Source: Bacteroidia bacterium
Lineage (GTDB): Bacteria > Bacteroidota > Bacteroidia > Flavobacteriales > Flavobacteriaceae
DNA: 64,000 nucleotides
Assembly: GCA_030428705.1 (NCBI GenBank)
Contig: JAUIDI010000004.1
Location: 306,026 to 370,025, forward strand
Direction: 5' to 3'
Shown here: one piece after another, positions 18,071 to 25,821 of the stretch
How the letters are laid out: every line of letters starts with the position of its first letter
Position numbering within the stretch: position 1 is the stretch's first letter
Made by a program: the position numbers and the translations under genes
Notes under the pieces: generated by a model
The model's database searches: none
What the model was told of the DNA's origin: nothing
What the model saw: only the letters and a program-made list of their open reading frames with translations

Positions 18071-18100
18071 TTCACAACATCTTTTAAAAGGTTCACAACA
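18071..18100 (+). promoter_or_regulatory. Paired 9-bp direct repeats, unit B
   Basis: TTCACAACA at 18071-18079 and 18092-18100 repeats the unit A arrangement exactly, including the 12-bp gap and the 52 bp between the second copy and TAGTGTT. A weaker copy (CATACAACA, 18049-18057) lies 22 bp upstream. Confidence 0.55.
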
Positions 18101-18164
18101 AAAATTTAGTGAAGCGAAAGTGTAAAATTACATTCGCCTTGTATTTATTATTTAGTGTTTTGTC

Positions 18165-18309
18165 CCATATCGAAACTTAACTGGAACATAATTAGTATTT
18201 GGTTTTACCCAAATCTGTACTTGACCTAAAAAGTTTAATTTTTGACTGTTTAACCAAATTTAACGAATCCTACTTAAAGAAAACGCCCCGCGGTTGACGG
18301 GGCGTTTTT
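18165..18309 (+). ncRNA. Candidate small RNA, unit B (about 145 nt)
   Basis: This is the second copy of the unit A element: TAGTGTT (18153-18159), ATCGAA (18169), CTTGACCT (18220) and AACCAAATTTAACGAA (from 18252) then CCTACTTAA and the terminator. No start codon lies near the 5' end. Retention of the two ends with a diverged middle fits paralogous regulatory RNAs with different targets. The 5' end is inferred. Confidence 0.5.
18283..18309 (+). terminator. Intrinsic terminator, unit B (bidirectional)
   Basis: The stem ACGCCCCG (18283-18290), loop CGGTTGA, and CGGGGCGT (18298-18305) is followed by TTTT. On the other strand it is also followed by a T-rich run, so it can end the leftward suf/DUF3078 transcript whose last gene stops at 18334. 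Confidence 0.9.
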
Positions 18310-18333
18310 AGTTGCTGACTTTTTAGTGTCCTT

Positions 18334-19266
18334 CTAGAAGGCGTAGTTCAGACCAAATAACCAATAGCTTTGTGTTTTGACATCGATATTGTCAAAGGTC
18401 GGCGTAGGCGTAATGGCTGGTTCCTGTGCCAAGGCATGTGCCAATTCTTCTTGTTTATTGTTGCGAAGGCCGAACTCAAAACCAAGTCCGATATTTTTCC
18501 AGAGCGTATAGCCAAAAGAATTGATCCACGTCCAATTTGATAGGTCGCTACTTTTGTAGCTCTGAAAGGTCGAGAAATTCGTTTTGAAATTGACCGCCCC
18601 GATCTTTTTGGTATAGTCAACTACGATCTTGGCCCCTGTTGAAGATTCATAGGCCGTATCGTCTTTCGCAAAAACAAAGTTATAGTTTAAAGGATGGATA
18701 ACTACCACCATATCGGTTATGGGGGTCCAGGTCGCACCGATTCCCAGATCCAGATATCCAGGATCGTTAAAATTATTGATGATGGAAGTACGATATTCAC
18801 CCAAGGCGGAAATCGCAAATTTGTCGCTCAATTTATATCCATACAACGATGTAATATTGAAGACATCGGTCGTACCGTTGAAACTGTCATCATCGGTATC
18901 AATGTCCTTATTGTCCAACTTGACCCATTGTAGGTTGATGTTTCCGGCGTTTCTCCAAAAGAATTTCTCCCTATCAAGGTTGGCAAAGCCGTTAACCGAA
19001 ACACCAATGTTTCCGGACGAATTGTTGGGCGTGCCTTGGGAATACCAATTTTTAGAGCCAGAAAGATTGGCGCCAAGAGTTCCAAAAACGCCTTTTTTCC
19101 ATCCGGGAAAAGCATCGATTTGACCTTGCAACGCATCGACCCTACCCTGGATTGCGGCAATGGAATCCTTTTTCGCAGCTTGTTCGGCCTTTAATTCGTC
19201 CAATGTTTGCGAAAACAAAGGGGTTATCGCAAACAGCAATACAAATACTAGAACTAAATTTTTCAT
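18334..19266 (-). CDS. DUF3078-family outer-membrane protein
   Basis: The 310-residue protein has a signal peptide (LVFVLLFAITPLFSQ), a short predicted coiled coil (LKAEQAAKKDSIAAIQGRVD) and a beta-rich body with GLGFEFGLRNNKQEE and a terminal aromatic strand YWLFGLNYAF, as expected for an outer-membrane barrel. DUF3078 is a Bacteroidota family of unknown function. It is the last leftward gene after the suf cluster, 77 bp beyond DUF2480, and is followed by a bidirectional terminator. Confidence 0.88.
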   Translation of the reverse strand: MKNLVLVFVLLFAITPLFSQTLDELKAEQAAKKDSIAAIQGRVDALQGQIDAFPGWKKGVFGTLGANLSGSKNWYSQGTPNNSSGNIGVSVNGFANLDREKFFWRNAGNINLQWVKLDNKDIDTDDDSFNGTTDVFNITSLYGYKLSDKFAISALGEYRTSIINNFNDPGYLDLGIGATWTPITDMVVVIHPLNYNFVFAKDDTAYESSTGAKIVVDYTKKIGAVNFKTNFSTFQSYKSSDLSNWTWINSFGYTLWKNIGLGFEFGLRNNKQEELAHALAQEPAITPTPTFDNIDVKTQSYWLFGLNYAF

Positions 19267-19343
19267 AATGTTTAGTGTTTAATCAATGTTTATGAACGGC
19301 AAATGTAAGAATTGTTGGTAAAAATTAACAAGGTTATCAACAA

Positions 19344-19850
19344 CTATTTGCTTTTGAACAATGGTACCGAAGAGCAAGCCTCACCATACATAAGGCTCTT
19401 TACAATGGGAAGTAATCTATTGGTTATCAACAAATAGGCGTTGGATGGTACCGGTTTATCGCTACACCCTTTAATAATGACCGGCCTATCTTCGAATTCG
19501 GACAAGTCGAGATGTTCCAATATGGATTGATATAATGAAGTTTCAAGCATTTCCAGGTTGCCGTAAACAGTTCTCTTGGCATAAGGCTGTAATTTAGTCG
19601 CAACCAGCATATATGCCCAACCGGGAACAATGGCATCGGTAGAGCAATGTAATGCCACATGGGCATTTTGGTATTGCTTCCAACTATGTTCGGCAACATG
19701 TTTCCTGAAATCCTTTTCCCTTAAGATATGGCCTTCATATAGCCAGTCTTTTATATCCAGAGAAATACGCTTTCCTTCGGGATAATAATCCTCAAGATCA
19801 AAGGTGACCAATTTGCTCTGAGCAACACGATTTATGATTTCATCGGGCAT
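19344..19850 (-). CDS. DUF2480-family protein
   Basis: This 168-residue cytoplasmic protein (MPDEIINRVAQSKLVTFDLED at the start) matches the DUF2480 pattern seen in Bacteroidota next to SUF genes. It contains an internal HVALHCSTDAIVPGWAYML and RPVIIKGCSDKPVPSNAYLLI, where the two cysteines might bind a metal or an Fe-S intermediate. No function is established. Its place 12 bp after the sufT-like gene suggests it belongs to the suf operon. Confidence 0.88.
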   Translation of the reverse strand: MPDEIINRVAQSKLVTFDLEDYYPEGKRISLDIKDWLYEGHILREKDFRKHVAEHSWKQYQNAHVALHCSTDAIVPGWAYMLVATKLQPYAKRTVYGNLEMLETSLYQSILEHLDLSEFEDRPVIIKGCSDKPVPSNAYLLITNRLLPIVKSLMYGEACSSVPLFKSK

Positions 19851-19862
19851 TCAAGTATTGCT

Positions 19863-20195
19863 TTAAAGTAATCCTAATTCCAATTTAGCCTCTTCGCTCA
19901 TAAGGTCTTGCGTCCAAGGTGGGTCGAAGGTGATTTCGACCTCGGCATCGGCGACCGAATCCAAAGATTTTATTTTTTCCTCTACTTCCACTGGAAGCGT
20001 CTCGGCCACAGGACAATTGGGCGACGTCAAGGTCATTAAAATCTTTACTTCATTGTCCTCATTGACAAATACGTCATAGATCAATCCTAGTTCGTAAATA
20101 TCCACCGGAATCTCCGGATCATAAATGGTCTTCAAGACCTTTACTATTTTTTCGCCCAATTCTTGGGTATCAATAGTTGTAGTTTCTTCGCTCAT
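19863..20195 (-). CDS. SufT-like DUF59 (MIP18-family) Fe-S assembly factor
   Basis: The 110-residue protein is a single DUF59 domain: PEIPVDIYELGLIYDV, then the conserved cysteine in LTSPNCPVAETLP, and a C-terminal FDPPWTQDLMSEEAKLELG. The family assists maturation of Fe-S proteins. Position directly after sufE (6 bp) supports that role. It is often named SufT or a PaaD-like protein. Confidence 0.92.
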   Translation of the reverse strand: MSEETTTIDTQELGEKIVKVLKTIYDPEIPVDIYELGLIYDVFVNEDNEVKILMTLTSPNCPVAETLPVEVEEKIKSLDSVADAEVEITFDPPWTQDLMSEEAKLELGLL

Positions 20196-20201
20196 TTGTT
20201 T

Positions 20202-20624
20202 CTAATTTAATTGTGTTTGATAGGCAACCGCGTACAGTTTCAACTGCTTGATCATACTTACCAAACCATTGGCCCTTGTCGGAGACAAATGTTCCTTTAA
20301 ACCGATTTCATCAATAAAATCAGTATCCGCATCAATAATATCCTGAGGTTTCTGATTGCTAAAGGCCCTTATCAAAATTGCGATAATTCCCTTGGTAATG
20401 ATAGCATCGCTATCGGCGGTGAACACCAATTTGTCATCTTCCAAATCGGCATGGACCCAGACCTTACTTTGACAACCTTTAATAATATAATCATCGGTCT
20501 TGTATCGCTCGTCGATCAATGGCAATGATTTGCCCAATTCGATCATATATTCATAACGCTGCATCCAATCTTCGAACATTGAAAATTCATCTACGATCTC
20601 GTCTTGTATTTCTTTTATGCCCAT
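20202..20624 (-). CDS. sufE: Cysteine desulfuration protein SufE
   Basis: SufE accepts the persulfide sulfur from SufS and passes it to the SufBCD scaffold. The catalytic cysteine is C51 in IIKGCQSKVWVHADL. The 140-residue version starts at the ATG of MGIKEIQDEIVDEF. A TTG start six codons upstream is possible but less likely. Downstream motifs include ITKGIIAILIRAFSNQ and HLSPTRANGLVSMI. It lies 72 bp after sufS. Confidence 0.95.
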   Translation of the reverse strand: MGIKEIQDEIVDEFSMFEDWMQRYEYMIELGKSLPLIDERYKTDDYIIKGCQSKVWVHADLEDDKLVFTADSDAIITKGIIAILIRAFSNQKPQDIIDADTDFIDEIGLKEHLSPTRANGLVSMIKQLKLYAVAYQTQLN

Positions 20625-20696
20625 GTAATTGAATTTATACAAAAATACGATAAGTCAGTGTGGATTTCAATGCTTTAAGGGAATGATAACAAAAGC

Positions 20697-21911
20697 CTAT
20701 GCCAGCATGTTTTTTGCCTTACGAACTCCTTCGGCCAAAATATCGACCTCCTCTTTGGTGTTATAAAAGCTAAAGCTGGCGCGTACTGTACCGGGAATTT
20801 TGTAGAAATCCATTATCGGTTGTGCACAATGATGGCCCGTTCTCACGGCGATTCCCAATTTGTCCAAAATAGAACCGATATCGTATGGATGCAAACCTTC
20901 GATATTAAAGGAAATTACCGCTGTCTTATGTTTTGATGTTCCATAGATCCTGAGTCCCTCGATAGCCAATAATTTTTTCGTGGCATAGTTCAAAAGCTCG
21001 CGTTCATAGGCTGCAATGGCGTCAAATCCAATGGCATTCATATAATCCAATGCGGCACCAAAAGCGATTCCACCACAAATATTGGGCGTACCGGCCTCAA
21101 ATTTATGGGGCAAATCGGCATAGGTCGTCTTTTCAAAGGTAACGTCGGCGATCATTTCGCCTCCGCCCTGATACGGTGGTAACTTATTAAGCCATTCTTC
21201 TTTTCCATAGAGCATACCAACTCCTGTAGGGCCACACATTTTATGGGCGGACGCTACATAAAAATCGACGTTCAATTGTTGTACATCCGCCTTGATATGG
21301 GGTGCGGCCTGTGCCCCATCGATCAATACGGCCGCACCGACTTGATGCGCCGCTTCAATGATTTGCTCAATTGGATTTATAGTCCCCAATGCATTCGATA
21401 CGTGGTTGCAAAAGACCAATCTGGTATTTTCGGACAATACTTCTTGATAGACATCCATCAGCAGCTCCCCTTCATTGTTCATCGGAATGACCTTTAAAAT
21501 AGCCCCCGTACGTTCACAAAGCATCTGCCAAGGTACAATGTTCGAATGGTGCTCCATGGCCGAGACCAAAATTTCGTCCCCTTTTTTCAGGATGGAAGAA
21601 AAACCGTTTGCGACCAAATTGATTCCGTGGGTCGTACCCGATGTGAAAATGATTTCATGGGGCTTGTCCGCATTGAAATGCTTTTGGATTTTTTGCCGCG
21701 CCTGTTCATATTTGTCGGTCGCCTCCTGCGACAAGGCATGAACGCCACGATGTATGTTGGCATTATAATTTGAATAGTAATCGACGATACTGGCTATGAC
21801 CTGTTTCGGCGTTTGCGAAGTGGCCGCATTGTCAAGATAGACCAAGGGTCTACCATTAACCTCTCGATCAAGGATAGGGAAATCTTTGCGAATCTTTTGA
21901 ACGTTGAACAT
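20697..21911 (-). CDS. sufS: Cysteine desulfurase SufS
   Basis: SufS is a PLP enzyme that removes sulfur from cysteine, leaving alanine. The PLP lysine is K224 in SAHKMCGPTGVG and the persulfide cysteine is C362 in RTGHHCAQPIMDF, which places it in the type-II (SufS/CsdA) group. The chosen ATG gives MFNVQKIRKDFPILDREVNG, 404 residues, and is preferred over an upstream ATG that adds seven residues absent from typical members. It is separated from sufD by an outer-membrane protein gene. Confidence 0.96.
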   Translation of the reverse strand: MFNVQKIRKDFPILDREVNGRPLVYLDNAATSQTPKQVIASIVDYYSNYNANIHRGVHALSQEATDKYEQARQKIQKHFNADKPHEIIFTSGTTHGINLVANGFSSILKKGDEILVSAMEHHSNIVPWQMLCERTGAILKVIPMNNEGELLMDVYQEVLSENTRLVFCNHVSNALGTINPIEQIIEAAHQVGAAVLIDGAQAAPHIKADVQQLNVDFYVASAHKMCGPTGVGMLYGKEEWLNKLPPYQGGGEMIADVTFEKTTYADLPHKFEAGTPNICGGIAFGAALDYMNAIGFDAIAAYERELLNYATKKLLAIEGLRIYGTSKHKTAVISFNIEGLHPYDIGSILDKLGIAVRTGHHCAQPIMDFYKIPGTVRASFSFYNTKEEVDILAEGVRKAKNMLA

Positions 21912-21976
21912 AGCAATTACAATGAATTGCAAAGATACCGAGTATGGCTCAAATAAAGCCCTTAGAGGAAGATGAT

Positions 21977-22624
21977 TTATTTTTTGGAGAAAATATAGCC
22001 GAAAGACAATTGTATCGCTTTATTGTAATTTTTGTAGTTGCCAATATTACTGAACCAAATATCGGCAATTCCATGATAGTACCTTACCTGAAATACTATT
22101 TTCTCGCGAGAAAAACAGATTCCCAAAACAGCCCCATAATCAAGCTTGAAATCACCCGGATATGAATTTCTATCATTAGTGCTCTCAAACCCTTGATAAC
22201 TTTTCAATTTGCTTACAGAATTGAGTAAAAAGGATGCTTGAGGCCCAAATTCTAAACCAAATCTTGAACTAAAATTGAGCTTTAAGGCCATTGGAACACT
22301 TAGATAGTTTGAGCGCTGAGCCGACTTAAAGGACATATCTCCCATATTCGGTTCATCGAAACTTTCAAAATTTTCAATAGAGGAATTCAAAATATACCCC
22401 ATGGAGTTGTATATTATTTCAGGTTTGAATGAAAGCTTATTAAAAACTTTAATTTCAGTGAACCCTCCAAAATGATACCCGATTCGGGGATTATAATTCT
22501 CTGTTAAATCACCTGTTACCGTAGATAAATTAGGTCCAATTTTAAGGCCAAAATCAATTTTTTGGGCCTTTAAAGTGAAAACAAAAACGAAAAACACACA
22601 TACTAAACAGAAAAAGTTTCTCAT
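21977..22624 (-). CDS. PorT-like outer-membrane beta-barrel protein
   Basis: A 215-residue protein with a signal peptide (FFCLVCVFFVFVFTLKAQK) and barrel strands such as FGLKIGPNLSTVTGD, GYHFGGFTEIKVFNKLSF and a terminal IQLSFGYIFSKK, fitting the outer-membrane beta-barrel family typical of Bacteroidota. It is inserted between sufD and sufS in the same direction. No function in Fe-S assembly is known for the family. The coding sequence is visibly more AT-rich than the suf genes, which hints at later insertion. Confidence 0.82.
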   Translation of the reverse strand: MRNFFCLVCVFFVFVFTLKAQKIDFGLKIGPNLSTVTGDLTENYNPRIGYHFGGFTEIKVFNKLSFKPEIIYNSMGYILNSSIENFESFDEPNMGDMSFKSAQRSNYLSVPMALKLNFSSRFGLEFGPQASFLLNSVSKLKSYQGFESTNDRNSYPGDFKLDYGAVLGICFSREKIVFQVRYYHGIADIWFSNIGNYKNYNKAIQLSFGYIFSKK

Positions 22625-22772
22625 AACTCAAAGAATCACATTTCTAACTTGATTCTGTTGAACGGGTTCACGAGGCTTTTATTTTAGCTTAAAACAAGAA
22701 CATTGGTCGAAAGTGGGAAGAAAATACTTCGAATCCGAAGCTCTAATAAAATTTGTCTCTGGTTTTAATTCC

Positions 22773-24089
22773 TTATAAATCAAACCCCAAATTAACCCCC
22801 AATTTTTTTGCTATTAACTTATTGATTCGGGTCTTAAGTTCCGGAATGCGAACACTTGCCAAAACGTTGTTCGCAAAGGCATACATCAAAAGTGCCCGGG
22901 CCTCTTTTTTAGGGATACCGCGCGATTGTAGATAAAACAAGGCCTCCTCATCCAATTGTCCGATGGTACAGCCGTGCGAACACTTCACATCATCGGCAAA
23001 AATCTCTAATTGAGGCTTTGTATTTATGGTAGCCTTATCACTGATAAGAATGTTGTTGTTCTGTTGAAATGCATTGGTCTTCTGGGCGATTTTATCAACG
23101 ATGATCTTTCCATTAAAAACCCCGGTAGAATTCTCCCCATAAATACCTTTATAATCTTGGTGGCTTTCGCAATTAGGCTCGATATGGTGTACCAAGGTAT
23201 GGTGGTCAACGTGTTGCTTTTCCCCCAATATGGTCACACCTTTCATCGTCGAGTCGATATACTCGCCGTTTTGATAAAAATTTAGGTTGTTCCGGGTCAA
23301 TTTTCCTCCAAATGAAAAAGTATGCACCTTAACAACACTTTTGTCTTTTTGATCGATATAGGTGTTATCTATCAAAGAAGCCGTGCCTACGTTATTCTGA
23401 ACCTTATAATAATCGACAATTGCATTTTTTGCTGCAAAAATCTCCGTGACCGAATTGGTCAACACTTCGTTCGAAGTAAGGCTTTGATGTCTTTCGATAA
23501 CCTGTAGTTCGGCATTTTCCTCCACCACTATCAAATTACGCGGTTGCAACATCAACGTCGATTCGTTGCCGGTAGCAAAATGTATGATCTCTACTGGCTT
23601 TTTGGGCATTTTGTTCTTGTATATGTAGATAAAGGCCCCCTCTCTGCTAAAAGCCGTATTCAAAGAGGTCAACGAATCGTCCTTGGAAGCTGTTTTATTG
23701 AAATACACATCGATTACGGGCTTGTACATCGGCTTTGTCAATGCCGAACTCATCAAGCAAATATCGACCCCGTCATGGGTCGTTTCAGATAGGTTCGAAC
23801 TATAAATACCATCGATGAAGACAATTTTATAGGTGTCAATCTCATGGATGAAATACTTCTTTACATCCCTATACTCCAAGGTGTTCTCCTGCTTTGGAAA
23901 AATACTGAAATCGACCTTTTGCAAGCTGTTCAAGGAAGTATATTTCCATGCTTCTTCCTTTTTGGTAGGAAAGCCTTTTAACTCAAAATTTTTCATCGCC
24001 TCGGTACGTAAATCATGCACCGGATGATCGATATCGACATTGTTCTCGAACATCATGAAGGATGAAATCAATTTATCTTTTAAATCCAT
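22773..24089 (-). CDS. sufD: Fe-S assembly scaffold subunit SufD
   Basis: SufD partners SufB and SufC in the scaffold complex that builds clusters. The 438-residue protein shows the late SufBD block ENSTGVFNGKIIVDKIAQKTNAFQ (given in part), then ATINTKPQLEIFADDVKCSHGCTIG and the C-terminal YLQSRGIPKKEARALLMYAF. The early region FPTKKEEAWKYTSL is diagnostic for SufD. It starts 18 bp after the sufC stop. Confidence 0.96.
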   Translation of the reverse strand: MDLKDKLISSFMMFENNVDIDHPVHDLRTEAMKNFELKGFPTKKEEAWKYTSLNSLQKVDFSIFPKQENTLEYRDVKKYFIHEIDTYKIVFIDGIYSSNLSETTHDGVDICLMSSALTKPMYKPVIDVYFNKTASKDDSLTSLNTAFSREGAFIYIYKNKMPKKPVEIIHFATGNESTLMLQPRNLIVVEENAELQVIERHQSLTSNEVLTNSVTEIFAAKNAIVDYYKVQNNVGTASLIDNTYIDQKDKSVVKVHTFSFGGKLTRNNLNFYQNGEYIDSTMKGVTILGEKQHVDHHTLVHHIEPNCESHQDYKGIYGENSTGVFNGKIIVDKIAQKTNAFQQNNNILISDKATINTKPQLEIFADDVKCSHGCTIGQLDEEALFYLQSRGIPKKEARALLMYAFANNVLASVRIPELKTRINKLIAKKLGVNLGFDL

Positions 24090-24107
24090 AATAATCTTCC
24101 TCTGCCG

Positions 24108-24860
24108 TTAGACCGTAATCTTCTGCTTGATCCAGTCGTACCCTTTTTCTTCAAGTTCCAATGCCAATTCCTTGCCTCCGGACTTTACAATCTTGCCATC
24201 GTGCAATACGTGTACAAAATCAGGAACGATATACTCCAAAAGTCTTTGGTAATGGGTAATTACGATGACGGCATTGTCTTTACTTTTCAATTTATTGACC
24301 CCATTGGCCACGATCCGCAAGGCATCGATATCCAAACCGGAATCGGTTTCGTCCAATATGGCCAGTTTGGGCTCCAACATGGCCATCTGAAAAATCTCGT
24401 TCCGCTTTTTCTCCCCACCTGAAAACCCTTCGTTCAAAGAGCGGGACAAAAATTTCCTGTCGATTTCAAGCAGTTCGGACTTCTCGCGAATGAGCTTCAA
24501 CATCTGATTGGCGGGCATATCGTCGAGGCCCCTGGCCTTTCTTGATTCATTAATGGCCGTTTTCATGAAGTTGGTCACCGAAACCCCGGGAATCTCCACT
24601 GGATACTGAAAGGATAGAAAAATTCCCTTATGTGCCCTTTCCTCTGGGGATGTATCGTCCAAATCCTCCCCATCGAGCTCGATCGCACCTTCGGTAACTT
24701 CAAATTCTTCCTTTCCGGCAATTACGGAAGCCAAGGTACTTTTGCCCGAACCGTTCGGTCCCATAATGGCATGTACTTCCCCTGCCTTTACCTCAAGGTT
24801 GATTCCGTTCAATATTTCATTGCCCTCTACCCCTGCGTGTAGGTTCATAATCTTTAGCAT
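24108..24860 (-). CDS. sufC: Fe-S assembly ATPase SufC
   Basis: SufC is the ABC-type ATPase that drives the SufBCD scaffold. Walker A is GPNGSGKST at residues 34-42, the signature is FSGGEKKRNEIFQ, and Walker B is LAILDETDSGLD. The 250-residue length is standard, with no membrane segments. It is preceded by a lipoprotein gene 8 bp upstream, where sufB would normally be. Confidence 0.97.
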   Translation of the reverse strand: MLKIMNLHAGVEGNEILNGINLEVKAGEVHAIMGPNGSGKSTLASVIAGKEEFEVTEGAIELDGEDLDDTSPEERAHKGIFLSFQYPVEIPGVSVTNFMKTAINESRKARGLDDMPANQMLKLIREKSELLEIDRKFLSRSLNEGFSGGEKKRNEIFQMAMLEPKLAILDETDSGLDIDALRIVANGVNKLKSKDNAVIVITHYQRLLEYIVPDFVHVLHDGKIVKSGGKELALELEEKGYDWIKQKITV

Positions 24861-24868
24861 AATCTTTT

Positions 24869-25747
24869 CTATTTTAAATATTCGGGTGCCTTTGGCAGTT
24901 TATCAAAATCCTCCTTTGAATGTTGTAGATATACTTTTGCATTCTTCTCTTCGGCAAAAGCCTCGAACTTATCCATACTCTCATTGGTCTGCTTTACATC
25001 GTAATTGAAGATCGGAATTCTTCTGAATTCCCTATTTTCAGCGAAATGATATAAATCACCGGACAAAAGTAACGGGCCGTGTTCCGCCAAATCCAAATAC
25101 AACACTTGATGTCCCGGAGTATGCCCCGGCATTGACTTGATGACAACAGTGCCATCCCCAAAAACATCATGGTCGCCATTCAATTTTTTGATGTTGGTCA
25201 GCTCTTTAATGGCATTATAGATATCCGCATTGTTCTTTTGGGTCTCTTCACTGGTAATGAAATCGTATTCAGCTTCTTGTACCAGCCAAACGGCATTCTT
25301 GAACTTGTTCGCATGTCCGCTATGGTCAAAATGGGTATGCGACAACGCAATGTATTTGAAATCTTCTGGAGACAACCCAATGGATTTCAACTGATTTACA
25401 ACCGAATCTTTTCGTGATACCGTAAAAGCCCCGCTAGGGTCGGTATAAGGCTCGGGCATCTGAATCAATTGTTCAGGTAGACCTGCATCCCACATGAGAT
25501 TGCCCATGGGGTGCTTGATTACGTAGAACGCATCTGCGAATACTTTGCTTTGGCCTTGATACGTAGTGTCTTGCGAGAAGAGCTGCAATTGATTTACCTG
25601 AACGGTTCCGCCATCAAAAGCATATAGTTTAACCTCGGTTTTTACTTTATTTTCAGCCGCTAAGGCTGTTTCAAAATTTTCTTTTTGAGTCTCTTTGCAA
25701 GCAAGGAAAGCAGCTAAGCCTACTATTGTTAGAATGTACTTTTTCAT
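24869..25747 (-). CDS. MBL-fold lipoprotein, N-acyl-homoserine-lactonase-like
   Basis: The 292-residue protein is a predicted lipoprotein (ILTIVGLAAFLAC, C17). The metallo-beta-lactamase motif HTHFDH lies at 137-142, with later ligands in KSMPGHTPGHQVLYL and LLLSGDLYHF. The layout matches the lactonase branch (AttM/AiiA-like), which opens homoserine-lactone rings, but the true substrate is not proven. Start chosen at the ATG that yields the signal peptide. Its position between sufB and sufC is unusual, because those genes are normally adjacent. Confidence 0.9.
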   Translation of the reverse strand: MKKYILTIVGLAAFLACKETQKENFETALAAENKVKTEVKLYAFDGGTVQVNQLQLFSQDTTYQGQSKVFADAFYVIKHPMGNLMWDAGLPEQLIQMPEPYTDPSGAFTVSRKDSVVNQLKSIGLSPEDFKYIALSHTHFDHSGHANKFKNAVWLVQEAEYDFITSEETQKNNADIYNAIKELTNIKKLNGDHDVFGDGTVVIKSMPGHTPGHQVLYLDLAEHGPLLLSGDLYHFAENREFRRIPIFNYDVKQTNESMDKFEAFAEEKNAKVYLQHSKEDFDKLPKAPEYLK

Positions 25748-25786
25748 TTTACTATTGTGTTCCAGCACGGTAAAAACCTTTTGGAG

Positions 25787-25811
25787 ACCTCTCGCCCGCG
25801 CTCGAGAGGGT
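25787..25811 (-). promoter_or_regulatory. Hairpin between sufB and the MBL lipoprotein gene
   Basis: The arms CCTCTCG (25788-25794) and CGAGAGG (25803-25809) form a 7-bp stem around an 8-nt loop. Read leftward, the stem is followed after about 10 nt by GGTTTTT. It may weaken transcription beyond sufB or set mRNA stability. No regulator is implied. Confidence 0.4.
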
Positions 25812-25821
25812 ACCTTTGAAT

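Larger units (their letters stand above)
17721..18333. other. Gene-free stretch with two paralogous tandem units
   Basis: No protein-coding frame is credible in these 613 bases. The stretch is a tandem duplication of a roughly 300-bp unit. Matching landmarks lie 305 bp apart: TTCACAACA at 17766 and 18071, its second copy at 17787 and 18092, and TAGTGTT at 17848 and 18153. The AACCAAATTT block (17949 and 18252) and the terminator stem lie 303 and about 298 bp apart. The middle of each unit has diverged. The individual parts are listed separately. Confidence 0.75.

Noticed and set aside
22727..22740. CTTCG-AATC-CGAAG hairpin after sufD
   Set aside because: The stem is short and has no clear T-run on the minus strand.
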